From Dastarcus helophoroides (taxonomy: Eukaryota; Arthropoda; Insecta; Coleoptera; Bothrideridae), in contig CM053333.1 in assembly GCA_028583605.1 (NCBI GenBank), positions 24,345,302-24,409,301 of the forward strand: DNA of 64,000 bases, in the 5' to 3' direction. This document shows, one piece after another, positions 35,740-46,612 of the stretch. The notes under the pieces were generated by a model. It was not told where the DNA came from. It saw nothing but the letters and a program-made list of their open reading frames with translations, and made no database searches. Position 1 is the stretch's first letter; the number at the start of each line of letters is the position of its first letter. A program made the position numbers and the translations under genes.

Positions 35740-35906
35740 ATTTTGGTGGAACAGCCTGGTCCTTGGTTATCTTCAAAAACTGAAATAGAAATCTTGTCCC
35801 TTGAAACCAAAAAAGATTAAAAAACACAACAAATATTGCAAAGGAGAGCAACCTTTGTTGTGTTTTTTAATCTTTCTTGGTTTTAGGGGACAAGATTTGT
35901 ATTTCC
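35740..35906 (-). mobile_element. HHR-like foldback element, copy 8 with 9-bp TSD
   Basis: Starts TTTTGGTGGAACAGCCTGGTCC and folds back on itself, but a central deletion has removed the ribozyme-like core on both arms, leaving CAACAAATATTGCAAAGGAG at the apex. AATTTGTTA flanks the element (35731-35739 and 35907-35915). Confidence 0.7.
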
Positions 35907-36176
35907 AATTTGTTAGTATTTTTTCCTACGAAATGTTTAATCAAATTTAGTAACAGGTCAATTTTTTACGCATTTGGCAGTTTGGATATAACGAGAAATA
36001 TTTCTATGTAATCTACCATATAAGAGCCAAGTTCAAGCTTGAATTTAAACTTTAAATAAAGAAAAAGCTGAAGATAAAGTTTTTTTTCAAAAATGTTCAA
36101 TTTTTGATGGAAATGTTGAGGTCATAAACGAAATCGTCAATCTTTTCTTTAAAATTTGGCTTTAAAAGTCAAAAAC

Positions 36177-36572
36177 TCTTCTTCTTCTATTTCTTCTTCT
36201 CTTCTTCTTCTTCTTCTTCTTCTTCTTTTTCTTCTTCTTCTTCTTCTTCTTTTTTGGCCCACCATCCACTACTGGATATAGGCCTCCTCCATGTTTTTCC
36301 ACCGTTCTTTATCTTGAGCATTCAGGATCCAGTTTTTGCCAGCTCGCCTCTAAATATCGTCTCTCCATCTTGTTTGAGGGCGTCCGACACTTCGTTTAAT
36401 TTCCCTGGGTCTCCATTGTATTCTCGTCTTCGTCCATTTAATATCATCTCTGGCCACGTGTCCTGCCCAGCGCCATTTATTAATGGTTACACGTTCTATG
36501 ACATTGTCGACTCTTGTTCTCTCTCTTATGGCTTCGCTTCTGACTCGCTCTCTCAAACTGATCCCCATTATC
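36177..36572 (-). pseudogene. LINE ORF2 3' end with (AAG)n tail
   Basis: The minus strand from 36568 encodes ERVTINKWRWAGHVARDD, a W/K-rich linker, REIKRSVGRPQTRWRDDI and then a stop caused by a frame shift. The next frame continues AGKNWILNAQDKERWKNMEE and AYIQ-stop-WMVGQ. The W-A-G-H-V-A-R ... R-G-R-P-x-T-R-W-x-D-D ... A-x-D-x-x-x-W ... E-E-A-Y series is a well-known C-terminus of insect endonuclease-reverse transcriptases. The CTT run at 36177-36252 is the AAG tail of the minus-strand element. The copy is severely 5'-truncated and inactive. Confidence 0.75.
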
Positions 36573-37120
36573 GATAGTTCTTAAGAAATAGTTTTTAAGG
36601 GATTTATATTTCTATTTCCATTAAAAGTTCAGTAATTTAATCATTAATTATATATCCATATGTCATCTTTATTAAAAGAAGACATTGGATAGTGGCAATG
36701 TGGAATTATAAATAAAAGGTAGCCGACCATTTCATGTTTATGTCAAGATTTCTCCTCTTGTCGCTAGATGACCTCCACATTCACCCTCAAAAACACCAAT
36801 TTTGCTCTGCTTCAATTTCATAAAATGACGTTGAGCCATCTAGGTTTAAAGGGAACACATTCAACAAAAACCTATAAAAAAAAAGGATTAAGACTAGCAA
36901 CAGGTTCGAACATTTGGTGAGCTTTGGCAACCCATCAATAGTGTGCATTCTGTGAATTATAAAAATATAATCCTTACTAATCTAAAAGCGAAAATGTGTT
37001 TGTCTGTCTGTTTGTCCGTTTTAGTGTTGCCAGATCTCGCGCACTTTCTTGATTTTCTACTCTCGCGCATATAGCACGACACTTTTTCTATAAATGCAAA
37101 ACTTGGCAATAACGACTCAA
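36573..37120. other. Gene-free complex sequence
   Basis: Ordinary AT-rich sequence with no gene or repeat recognised. Confidence 0.45.
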
Positions 37121-37129
37121 CGACATCGT

Positions 37130-38970
37130 CATCTAACGAGAGGGTTCATGTATTTTAAAAATCGAAATTTTGAAAAAAAACCAATTTTTCATAATTGTGA
37201 AAATTTTCAAAAAGTGGAATTTTTAAATTTTTCAACCAAAAATCGGGTTTACTACATAATAGTCAAACCTTCAAGAAAAAGTTAAATTTTTTTTTAAAAA
37301 GTGGAAATTTTCACAAAAATTTGAAATTTTGCAAACAGTTTAAATTCTGAAAAAGTCTTAAGAAAAACGCTGAAATTTGATAACAAACGATAAAGATTTT
37401 CAAAAAAGTGAAAATTCTGAAAAAATTCGAAAAAATCGAAATTTTAAGAAAAATCAAATTTTTGAAAAAAGTGTAAATTTTCAAAAAAAGGCGAATTTTT
37501 CAATTCTTCAAATAAAAATACTATCTACTACATAAAAGTCGAAATCTCGAAAAAAGTAAAAAGTCTTTAAAAATAGTCGAAATTTTCATAAAAAATTAAA
37601 ATTTTCGAAAAAGTTTCAATTTTGGAAAAATCTTATTCTAGAAAAAAGCCAAACAAGGTTAACTTTTCAAAAAAATTAACATTCCAAAAAGAAGTTTGAA
37701 AATTTTAAAAATCGAAATTGTAAGAAAAATCAGATTTTTCAAAAAAGGGAAAATTTTTAAAAAAAAGTTGAATTCAAAAAATTTTTTAATAAAAAACCAA
37801 TCTCCTACGTAAAAATCGAAACTTTAAGAAAAAGTAGAAATTTTTTTAAGAAGTGGAAATTTTCACAAAAATTTGAAATTTTGAAAACAGTTTAAATTCT
37901 GAAAAAGTTTCAATGTCTTAAGAAAAACGCCTAAATTTGATAACAAACGATAAAGATTTTCAGAAAAGTGAAAATTCTGAAAAAAAGTCCGAAAAAAATC
38001 AAAATTTTGAGAAAAATTCAATTTTTGAAAAAGTGGAACTTTTCAAAAAATAAAGTCGAATTTTTCAATTTTTTAGATAAAAATACCATTTACTACATTA
38101 AGGTCGAAATTTCGAAAAAAGTAAAAATTCTTCAAAAATAGTCGAAATTTTCATAAAAAATTAAAATTTCGGAAAAAGTTTCAATTCTGGAAAAATCTTA
38201 TTCTAGAAAAAAGCCAAACAAGGTTACCGTTTTCAAAAAAATTAACATTCTAAAAAGAAGTTCGAAAATGTTAAAAATCGAAATTGTAAGAAAAATCAAA
38301 TTTTTCAAAAAAGGAAAAATTTCCAAAAAAAAAGTTGAATTTTTAAAATTGTTTAATAAAAAACCAATCTGCTACGTAAAAGTCGAAACTTTAAAAAAAA
38401 GTAGAAATTTTTTTAAAAAGTGGAAATTCTCACACAAAATTGAAATTTTGAAACAGTTTAAATTCTGAAAAAGTCATAATGTCTTAATAAAAACGCACAA
38501 ATTTGATGACAAACGATTAAGATTTTCAGAAAAGTGAAAATTCTAAAAAAAGTTCGAAAAAGATCGAAATTTGGAGAAAAATCCAATTTTTGAAAAAAAA
38601 GTCGAATTTTTCAGTGTTTCAAATACAAATACCATTTATACATAACAGTCGAAATTTTGAAAAAGAATAAAAATTTTTGAAAAATGGTCGAAATTTTCAA
38701 AAAAAAAATTAAAATTTTGAAAAAAGTTTCAATTCTAGACAAAAACATATATTAAAAAACAGCCGACCAAAGGTCAAGGTTCAAAAAAAGTAAACATTCT
38801 AAGAAAAAAGATTGAAAATTTTAAAAATCGAAATGTTGAAATAAATCCAATTTTTCAAAAAAGTGAAACTTTTCAAAAAAAGTCAAATTTTTTAAACTTT
38901 TAAATAAAAAACCAATTTGCTACATAAAAGTCGAGATTTTTAAAAATGTCAAAACTAAGAAATAATTAAA
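37130..38970. repeat. Satellite-like tandem array, about 560-bp period
   Basis: The segment beginning GAAATTTTCACAAAAATTTG and running through AACAGTTTAAATTCTGAAAA and AACAAACGATAAAGATTTTC occurs at about 37306, 37856 and 38422. CCAATC(T/G)(C/G)CTACGTAAAA and AAAAAGCCAAACAAGGTTA recur at matching intervals. Three to three and a half diverged units are visible. Confidence 0.7.
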
Positions 38971-40830
38971 AATTTGAACAAAAGTGGAAATTAAAAAAAG
39001 CCGTTTTCAATAAAGCAATCAGACTTTAAAAAAACAAAATTAAAAAAGAGTCTGTGTCAACAATTTTAAAAAAATTGGAAAATAAATCAAAATCTTAGAG
39101 AGTTAAAATTGTGAAAGACCTGAAATTTACAAATTACGTTATAATTTGGAAAAAGTGGAAACAAAAAAAAATAGAAAATTAGAAATTCGAAATTTTCAAA
39201 ATATAAAGTCGAAATGTTTAAAAGATTCAAGATTTTCAATAAAAATCCAAATCAGATTTAAAAAAAAATCGTTATTTTCAGAAAGTCGAAACGAGGAAAA
39301 GCTAAAATTTAAAAAAAAAGTCGAACTTAGAATGGAAATGTTTTATAAACATCGAATTTAAAAACACTCAGGTTTGCAACAAAGTTGAAATTTCGAGTTA
39401 AAATTTTAAAAAACATTACAAAAATTTCCAATAACAAAATGGAAATTTTGAAAAAAAGGTCAACATTTTCAAAAATATGGTCAAAATGTGATAAAAAGTC
39501 AAAATATTTCAAAAAAACTACAAAATAAAGTCAAAGCATTAAAAATTTAAACTATAGAAAAGCAAATTTTCAAAAAAGAAATTTTTTAACAAAAACGGAA
39601 ATTATCCTAAAGTTTCCAAAAAAAAATTGAAATATACCCAAATATCATCATTTAAAAGCTGGAATTTTCAATAAGAAAATTTCCAAATTAAGTGAGAATT
39701 TCGAAAAAGCTTCAAATTTTCGGAGTCGAATGAGAAAATGTCGACATCTGAAGAAACTCTATATTCCCAGTAAAAATTGCAGTCTTCAAAAAAAGTCGGA
39801 ATTTCCAAAAAAAAAAAAAGGTGACCCAAAAATTCTTGCTCTTCTTTCACGTGGATGAAGGCGCTAGTGTGTCATAAGTATATTTTTGGTAAATTTGTCT
39901 GCTGCTACTATATGCAAAATTTTGAGAAAAACAAACTCAAACTCTTTGAAAATTTCGATTTGCTTCCCAGATCATATAAAGCCAATATTTCTGCCCTTTT
40001 TCCTTAAAATTTGGAAGTTAAATTTTTGGTTTAAGTTTAAGCTTGCAATTCAGAGAGAGTTAGAATTGATAAAAAAACTTAACATATCTTTAAAAAAAAT
40101 TAATCTTGAAATTTCGAGTTCCAAATCAAATTTTAAGATGAAAATTAAATCAAATTGAAAATTCCCACTTTTTGTTGGAAATTTTGAATTTTCGTCCAAC
40201 TTTCGATTTTTTTATCATAATTCTCACTTTTTTCTTGAAACTTCTGGTGTAAACTTTGGAAATTTTTCTTAACATAAAATATTGTTTTCAAATAATTTTG
40301 GTTGTTAACTCAAAGTTTTAACCCAAATGTCGACCTCCAAAATAACAAAATTTTTATTAAAATTTCGATCAATTTAAATCAAAAACTCAAAAATTAAAAT
40401 CAAAAATCTAAAGTTAAGAGATTATGACTATTTTTCCAAATTTTGTTGACTTTCCAATTCAAACATATTTCGTATAATTTTGAGAATAGATGCAGAAATT
40501 GCGAATTTTTTGTTAAATTTCAACTTTATTACCGAAAAGTCATTTTTTTCCAAATTTCACCTTCATCTCGATTTTTTTTTCTCGAAATAATTTTAAACTC
40601 GATTTTTTTCTAGAACGAATTTTTAGAGAAAGAATTCTTTCGAAATTCAACTCGAAGTTTTGACTTAAGAATCGAAATGTTGAGAAAAAAAAGTTTTGGT
40701 TCGTGAACCATCATATTAGTCAAACGTCAAAATTGTTTCTTTTCAAAAATTTTTCAGTAATTTTATTTCTTTGGCCAATTTAAATATTTTTTCAAAAATT
40801 TTAACTTAAATAGTTAGTTCAGTATTAATT
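38971..40830. repeat. AT-rich degenerate word repeat
   Basis: AAAATTTTCAAAAAAG on the first half and TTTTCTCGAAATTTC on the second half. No gene. Confidence 0.55.
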
Positions 40831-41700
40831 AATAATGGGTTCGCTTCAAAAAGGAATCTAAAACAAAACTTTGGTTTACTCGCAACCAATTACAATCGAC
40901 ACAAATCGCAAATATGCTCACTACCCACTAATTTGAATTTAACCTGTTCATTGTTCATGTTCTTCATGAAAAACTCATTCGGTCATTTATTGTTCTTACT
41001 TTTACATGCTGGGACGACAATTTATAAACCAGATATATGAGTCCTGCCCTGGCTTTGAGAACAAGTTTTCGATTAGGGCGCATATTGTGGTATACATTAT
41101 TTGCAGTGATCTTTCAACAAAACCGAAACGAAACGTTTTTACGAAGATAAATACAAGTTCGAGAACATCAATTGAAATTTATTGTCATGTAAGAGCGGCA
41201 GTCATATTTGCTAAAAGACTTGAAAAGATCAGTTAACACATCTATAAAAAGAGACCCTTCAAACATGAAAATTAAACAGCAATTTTTGCAAGCGAAAGCG
41301 AAATATTTTTATTCCAGCTTCTGTGTTTTAACAACGAAAGGCGATTTTTCCGTCAGGTAAAAACTAAAGCCACATTTAATGTACTTTTGGTCCATCTTAT
41401 TGTGTTTAGCTGATGAGCATTTTATCCCCGATGACGGTGCTTTTGGTTTACTTATCGGCGTTGTAATGGTTTCTCGGAATTTATCAACTTAATAAAGCAG
41501 GTTCTGCATATCTGCTTGTTTCTGTATCATACTCAAATTATATAAAAATCTTTAATCGTGTAACACGAGAGTATCAATTCATAAATCAAAATTAATCGTT
41601 CTAATGATGTACTATTTAACCATAGCGTCACGGTAATACATTAAACGTCATAGTTCATAGTAAAATTTCAATCATAGTAATCATAGTAGTCTTCATGGAC
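40831..41700. other. Gene-free complex sequence
   Basis: No ORF with recognisable content. The 76-codon ORF at 41006-41236 has no motif. Confidence 0.45.
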
Positions 41701-43440
41701 TGACTCAGTGCACCAAAAATTTATGGAAGATTTTTCCCGAAATTGTAACTTTTATTTTATAATTAATCTTCCAGAAATTGCAATTTTTCTCAAAATTATA
41801 TTTTTGTCGAAATTTCAACTTGTTTCCAAAAATCAACTTTTGTCTGAAAAATTGTTTTTCTTCGGGAATTTTTCACTTTTTTTCACAATTTGACTTTTTC
41901 GGAATTTCTCCAAATTCAATTTTTTACATCCGAGTTTCTGACAATTTCGACTTTTTTTGGCTTTTTTCTCGAAATTGGAAACTTTGAGAAAAACATTTTT
42001 AGTGCACTTATTTCAACTTTAGCTCTGAAAATGCTGAAGATTTTAATAAAAAGGCAAAAATTTCGAGAACATATCTTCTCTAGAAATTTTGCGTTATTTT
42101 CCAAAATTTGTATTTTGTTCTAAATTTCAAAGTGCGACATTTACATGGGTGTAACCATGGTTAGGACGGTGAAGTACTTGTTTTCATCTTGCTTATGCAG
42201 GCAGGCAAGAATTTGTTTAAATTCTTTTTATTTCAAAATCATTCTTTTTCTCTCTCGATTTTTTTAAAAGAAATTTTATTTTTATTTCCTAGATTCAACA
42301 TTGTACTCAAAGCAAATACCACTTTTTTCAAAATTTAAACCTATTATCGAAATGTTCACATTTTTCCTGCCAATTTTTAAAATTCTTCTTTGTTAAAAAT
42401 TTAGAATATATACTGGGTTCGAATTTCTGGAAAATCCGATTTATCGATCTTTATTTTTTCTCAAATTTTCTCAAATTTTGTGTTTTTTTTTTCAAAAATT
42501 TTGACTAGATTTCCAAATTTCGATTTTTTTTTGAAAATTTGATTTTCTACGCGATACTACAACTATTTTTTAAATCCCGACCTTTTCCCAAATTTTCAAC
42601 ATTTTTCTTACCACAAATTCATTTTTTTCCAAGTTTTGCAATGTTCCTCACAATTCGGCTTTTTAAAAAATTTCAACTTTTTTTGATTCGACAACTCAAA
42701 ACCGTGATTATTTTCAACATTTTTAGTATAAACTTGAAATTTCTAGTTTATTGTTATTGCAACATTAAAATTAATTTCCAGTTTTTTTAATTACCATTGC
42801 CCTTAGTAAAAATCTTGAGATCAAAGCAAACATTTCAAAAACTTGAATGCCCGAGTTTTTTTCAAAATTTCGAGTAAAAGCTTGAAGTTTTTGATTTATT
42901 TTTTTTGCGACACTAAACTCGAAATCTTTAGATTAAGCTCGAAATTTTAAAACTAACTTTTCGAAGTCTCGAGGAAAAACTCATTTAAGGTTTAACTCAA
43001 AATTCGAGTTATCAAAACAAAATCTAAATTTGAGCTTAAACAAAAAACAGTAATTTCAACTTCAAAGTCGGACTTTGAGTTTTGAGTTTAAATAAATTCA
43101 TAGGTTCAGTTACAACCCAACATTTTCCTTTAACGTCAAAATTTCGAAAAGAAACTCAAAAACAATGAAAGTTTCGATTCGCTTATCGAAATTTGAATAT
43201 TTAACTTAAAATTTCTATTATTTTAAGTAGAATTTTAAACTGCTAGGAGATTTATCTTTTCAAAACTTTAAACTTGAAATTTGGAAAGAGAGTCAAAATG
43301 TATAAAAGGGGACGTAAACATTTCTCTCTTTATGAAAACTTAAAATGTTTCTTTTTTCGAAAACACAACTCAAAAATTTAAATACTGAATAAACTCAAAA
43401 TAAATGTATACTCAACATTTTTACTTTTTTAACATTTTTA
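41701..43440. repeat. AT-rich degenerate word repeat
   Basis: TTTTTTCTCGAAATTGGAA-type strings with several short Phe-rich ORFs that are by-products. No gene. Confidence 0.6.
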
Positions 43441-44792
43441 TTTTGTCCCCAATTCATCGAATTTAACCTGGAAATTCTGGAACTTCAAATACTTTCAATC
43501 CTGGAATTTGTATTCCAGAGTCTACTCCTTTTCTATTTTGAGGTCTACTGGCTTAGGTGCCTGTAACTTGAGGTTTAGAAATTTAAGCTGCTTTAAATTA
43601 AGAAGTATCTGAAATTTGTCCATCAGATGCTCGAGTTTAAAGCTGAGCTTTGATTTTCAGGAGTTTTACAGACGCGATCTAAAGCTTGACCTTGTAGATC
43701 TTGGTCTTCATAAGCTTAAACTTTGGAAGATTAAGATACAAATGGTAGAATCATCAATAACTAAATCTTGATAATAACTGATTTTAATTTGTGTATGTAG
43801 ACTTAGGATATTTTTGAATTTGCAACAATTATCTTAAATACAGTTTTTATATAAAGCAGTTGATTGATTTTTTTGTAGTATTTCATTTTAAAATAACTAT
43901 TAATATTTAAACCATTTTTTTTTTATTTTCACATTCTACTAAATATAGAATTGAATTCAAAAGCATTGTTATATACCGTGCCTAATTAAGTATTTTCATG
44001 GCTACTTAACAGATAATACGTTCCAATTGCTAAAAGCTACATGAGTAGATATTAATTTATTTCAAAAAAGGTTTTGTGATCATTTTTGCACGGAATTTTT
44101 TTGTACCGCAAAGAAAGATGTTTAATTAATGATAATAGGAATAGTTATAATTTATAGTGCTATTCGTAAATGCCCATGCTATACTCAAAGGGGCATAAAG
44201 TTTACGCCAAGTATGTTAAATAGTGTAAATGAAAATATATAAACGTTAATTTAAAATTGCATTCATAGCTAAAAACCACGTTATATTAGAAATGTAAAAA
44301 AGAAGAAAGTTAACCAGTTCTACATTTCTAGTATTCCTAATAAACAAATCAAGTTTCTATCAGATAATTCACAGAATTTTTCTCATTTTGAAAAACTCCT
44401 ACAGAAATTATCGTTTACAAGAATCAGTGCAGACTGTTTTAAATCCGATTCAAAAGATCAATCTATGGATAAGGAGGATTAATGAAATCAGCTGAAATAA
44501 GTGGAGTCAACGCGTCCTCACCTTAATTTACAAATGGTATCACACTCGTAAAGGTTGTGGTTTCTATTCTCTTTTGGGCTAACAGCCAGAACCAAATTGC
44601 TTTTAAGTCTATTAAACGGTAAACAGTGGAGCTATCGAAAAAAAATCATATTTATTTTTCCGTATTTTTTTATTCGTTGTTAACAATGAACAAATGTTCA
44701 TTTTTTCGTTCGATTGTTTGTTTTCTTGGTCACCTGTCTGCCTGTCTGCCTGATGTGTTGGTCCATTTGTGGTATTCTGTGTGTGTATTTGT
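43441..44792. other. Gene-free complex sequence
   Basis: Ordinary AT-rich sequence up to the CGTCGTT array. No gene recognised. Confidence 0.45.
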
Positions 44793-45150
44793 TTGTTCGT
44801 TCGTTCGTCGTTCGTCGTTCGTCGTTCGTCGTTCGTCGTTCGTCGTTCGTCGTTCGTCTTTCGTCGTTCGTCGTTCGTCGTTCGTCGTTCGTCGTTCGTC
44901 GTTCGTCGTTCGTCGTTCGTCGTTCGTCGTTCGTCGTCGTCGTCGTCGTCGTCGTCCGTCGTCCGTCGTCCGTCGTTCGTCGTTCGTCGTTCGTCGTTCG
45001 TCCGTCGTTCGTCCGTCGTTCGTCCGTCGTTCGTCCGTCGTTCGTCCGTCGTTCGTCCGTCGTTCGTCCGTCGTTCGTCCGTCGTTCGTCGTTCGTCGTT
45101 CGTCGTTCGTCGTTCGTCGTTCGTTCGTCGTTCGTCCGTTCGTCCGTTTG
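44793..45150 (+). repeat. CpG-rich compound minisatellite (CGTCGTT / CGT / CGTCGTTCGTC)
   Basis: The plus strand is made of G, T and C only. It runs as 7-bp units GTTCGTC (about 44805-44936, with one GTCTTTC variant), then CGT triplets (to about 44957), GTCCGTC units, more 7-mers, an 11-bp GTTCGTCCGTC series (about 45000-45080) and 7-mers again. Ser/Val/Arg and Thr/Asn/Arg/Glu frames on both strands stay open only because the repeat lacks stops. Confidence 0.95.
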
Positions 45151-45199
45151 TCCGTTCGCCTGTCTATTGGTTTTTTCTTTGTTCTTCCATCCATTGCTT

Positions 45200-46450
45200 C
45201 GTTCTTGATTTGTTTTTGTTAGTTCGTTCGTTTGTTTGTTTATTTGGTGATTTGTTAACTTGTTTGTATATTCGTTTGTTTGTTTCTCAAGATGTAAAGC
45301 GCACATACAACAATAAAAAAAACAACAATAATCTAATATTAGTAGGGACAGATCTAATACGAATAGAATACTTTTTCAAAAATCTCTTAATTATGGGGAA
45401 TATTGAAATTGCCTTCAAATATATCAACATTTACTGTAATGGCGTCATATAAATAAATAAACAGCAGACTATTAATTTGGCGATAAAAAATTCGAAAGAG
45501 AGAGTGAGGGAGAAAAAGAGAAAGTGAGCCCGAGGAGCTAAGACATCCAATGGTATTTCGTACTTCTCAAAAAATGTCGGCCTTGGGTATACAAACCGGT
45601 GGCAGATCTAATGTACAATCAATACAATTTTCTGAAGATTTTATATGCTTTTCTTGTAGGTATTCAAATATTTCAGTAGCTGAGCAGCCGTTGAAAAAGC
45701 GGAGAGTTTATTAGTAATGTCAATATAGTAACAAAAACTGAAAGTGGGTAGGTAATTGAGTGAAAACATGGGCGCGACAATAAAAAGACAAACAGTGATA
45801 ATTGTACCGAAACGTCAGTTCTCGCCGCTTCAAAAGTTCGTATAAAATACTGACAATTTAACACTTGAGGTATTATTTTTTGTCCCTTAAAATTATTTAC
45901 CTTTGTTCGTACCTAATCATTAGTTTTTTTTGAACCAATAACAAGTGGACTGCTACAAATTAGTGTCATCGCTTTGACATGCCCAAAAACAAATTTAAAC
46001 ATCATTAAACGTACTTTTCTAATTAGGTATATAAAAGCGTTTTAAAAACACTCGCCTCGGGTTATGCGGTAATGAGTACAAAAACTTGTAATGTTCATGA
46101 AGTTGGTCACTGGATTATAAGCATAAGTGAAAGTCGTTTTGCCGTATCAAAAATCAGACGAACTTAGGGCTTCGGACAGTCAAGTGTGCAATAAATAAAA
46201 GCCACCGCGAGATCTTGCGATATATCGCCCAGAAGTATAACATGATGACAAACATTTTAGAACGAAAAAATACCTAATGACAAGTTTCATGGCTTCCTCT
46301 AACTCTCTCTATAGGAAAGAGGGACATGAATGATAAATTTTGCGTTTAATACAGGTTATTAATACGCTTTGATGTCTCCAAAAAACTATTGTCCTATCGT
46401 TCGATAGTAGTCAGATGATGATATTTCGTCTGAAATTAAAAGCTATCTGC
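45200..46450. other. Gene-free complex sequence
   Basis: No recognisable gene or element. Confidence 0.45.
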
Positions 46451-46454
46451 CTTT

Positions 46455-46612
46455 GAGAGCAGCTCTTTCTTTTATCTGTTTTTTTTTCTTTTTCTCTGTC
46501 TCTCCCTTTGTGTATCTTTTTCTTTCTTTCTCTGTCTCTCTTGGTACCTCTCTCGTTTTGTGCTTTCATTCTTCTTCTTCTCTCTTTATTTTTCCTTCTC
46601 TTTTTCTTTCAG
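46455..46612 (+). repeat. Pyrimidine-rich (TCTCT/TTTCT) tract preceding the purine array
   Basis: A C/T-dominated stretch ends at CTTTCAG (46612), where the plus strand switches abruptly to purines. The juxtaposition forms an imperfect pyrimidine-purine mirror that could fold into a large stem. Confidence 0.7.

Noticed and set aside
36900..36925. CAGGTTCGAACATTTGG resembling a tRNA B-box
   Set aside because: The T-arm does not pair and there is no A-box or acceptor stem at the right distance, so it is not a tRNA gene.
44626..45452. Ser/Val/Arg- and Thr/Asn/Glu/Arg-rich frames of 150-227 codons on both strands
   Set aside because: Produced by the CGTCGTT minisatellite, which contains no stop words. 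No initiation context or domain.
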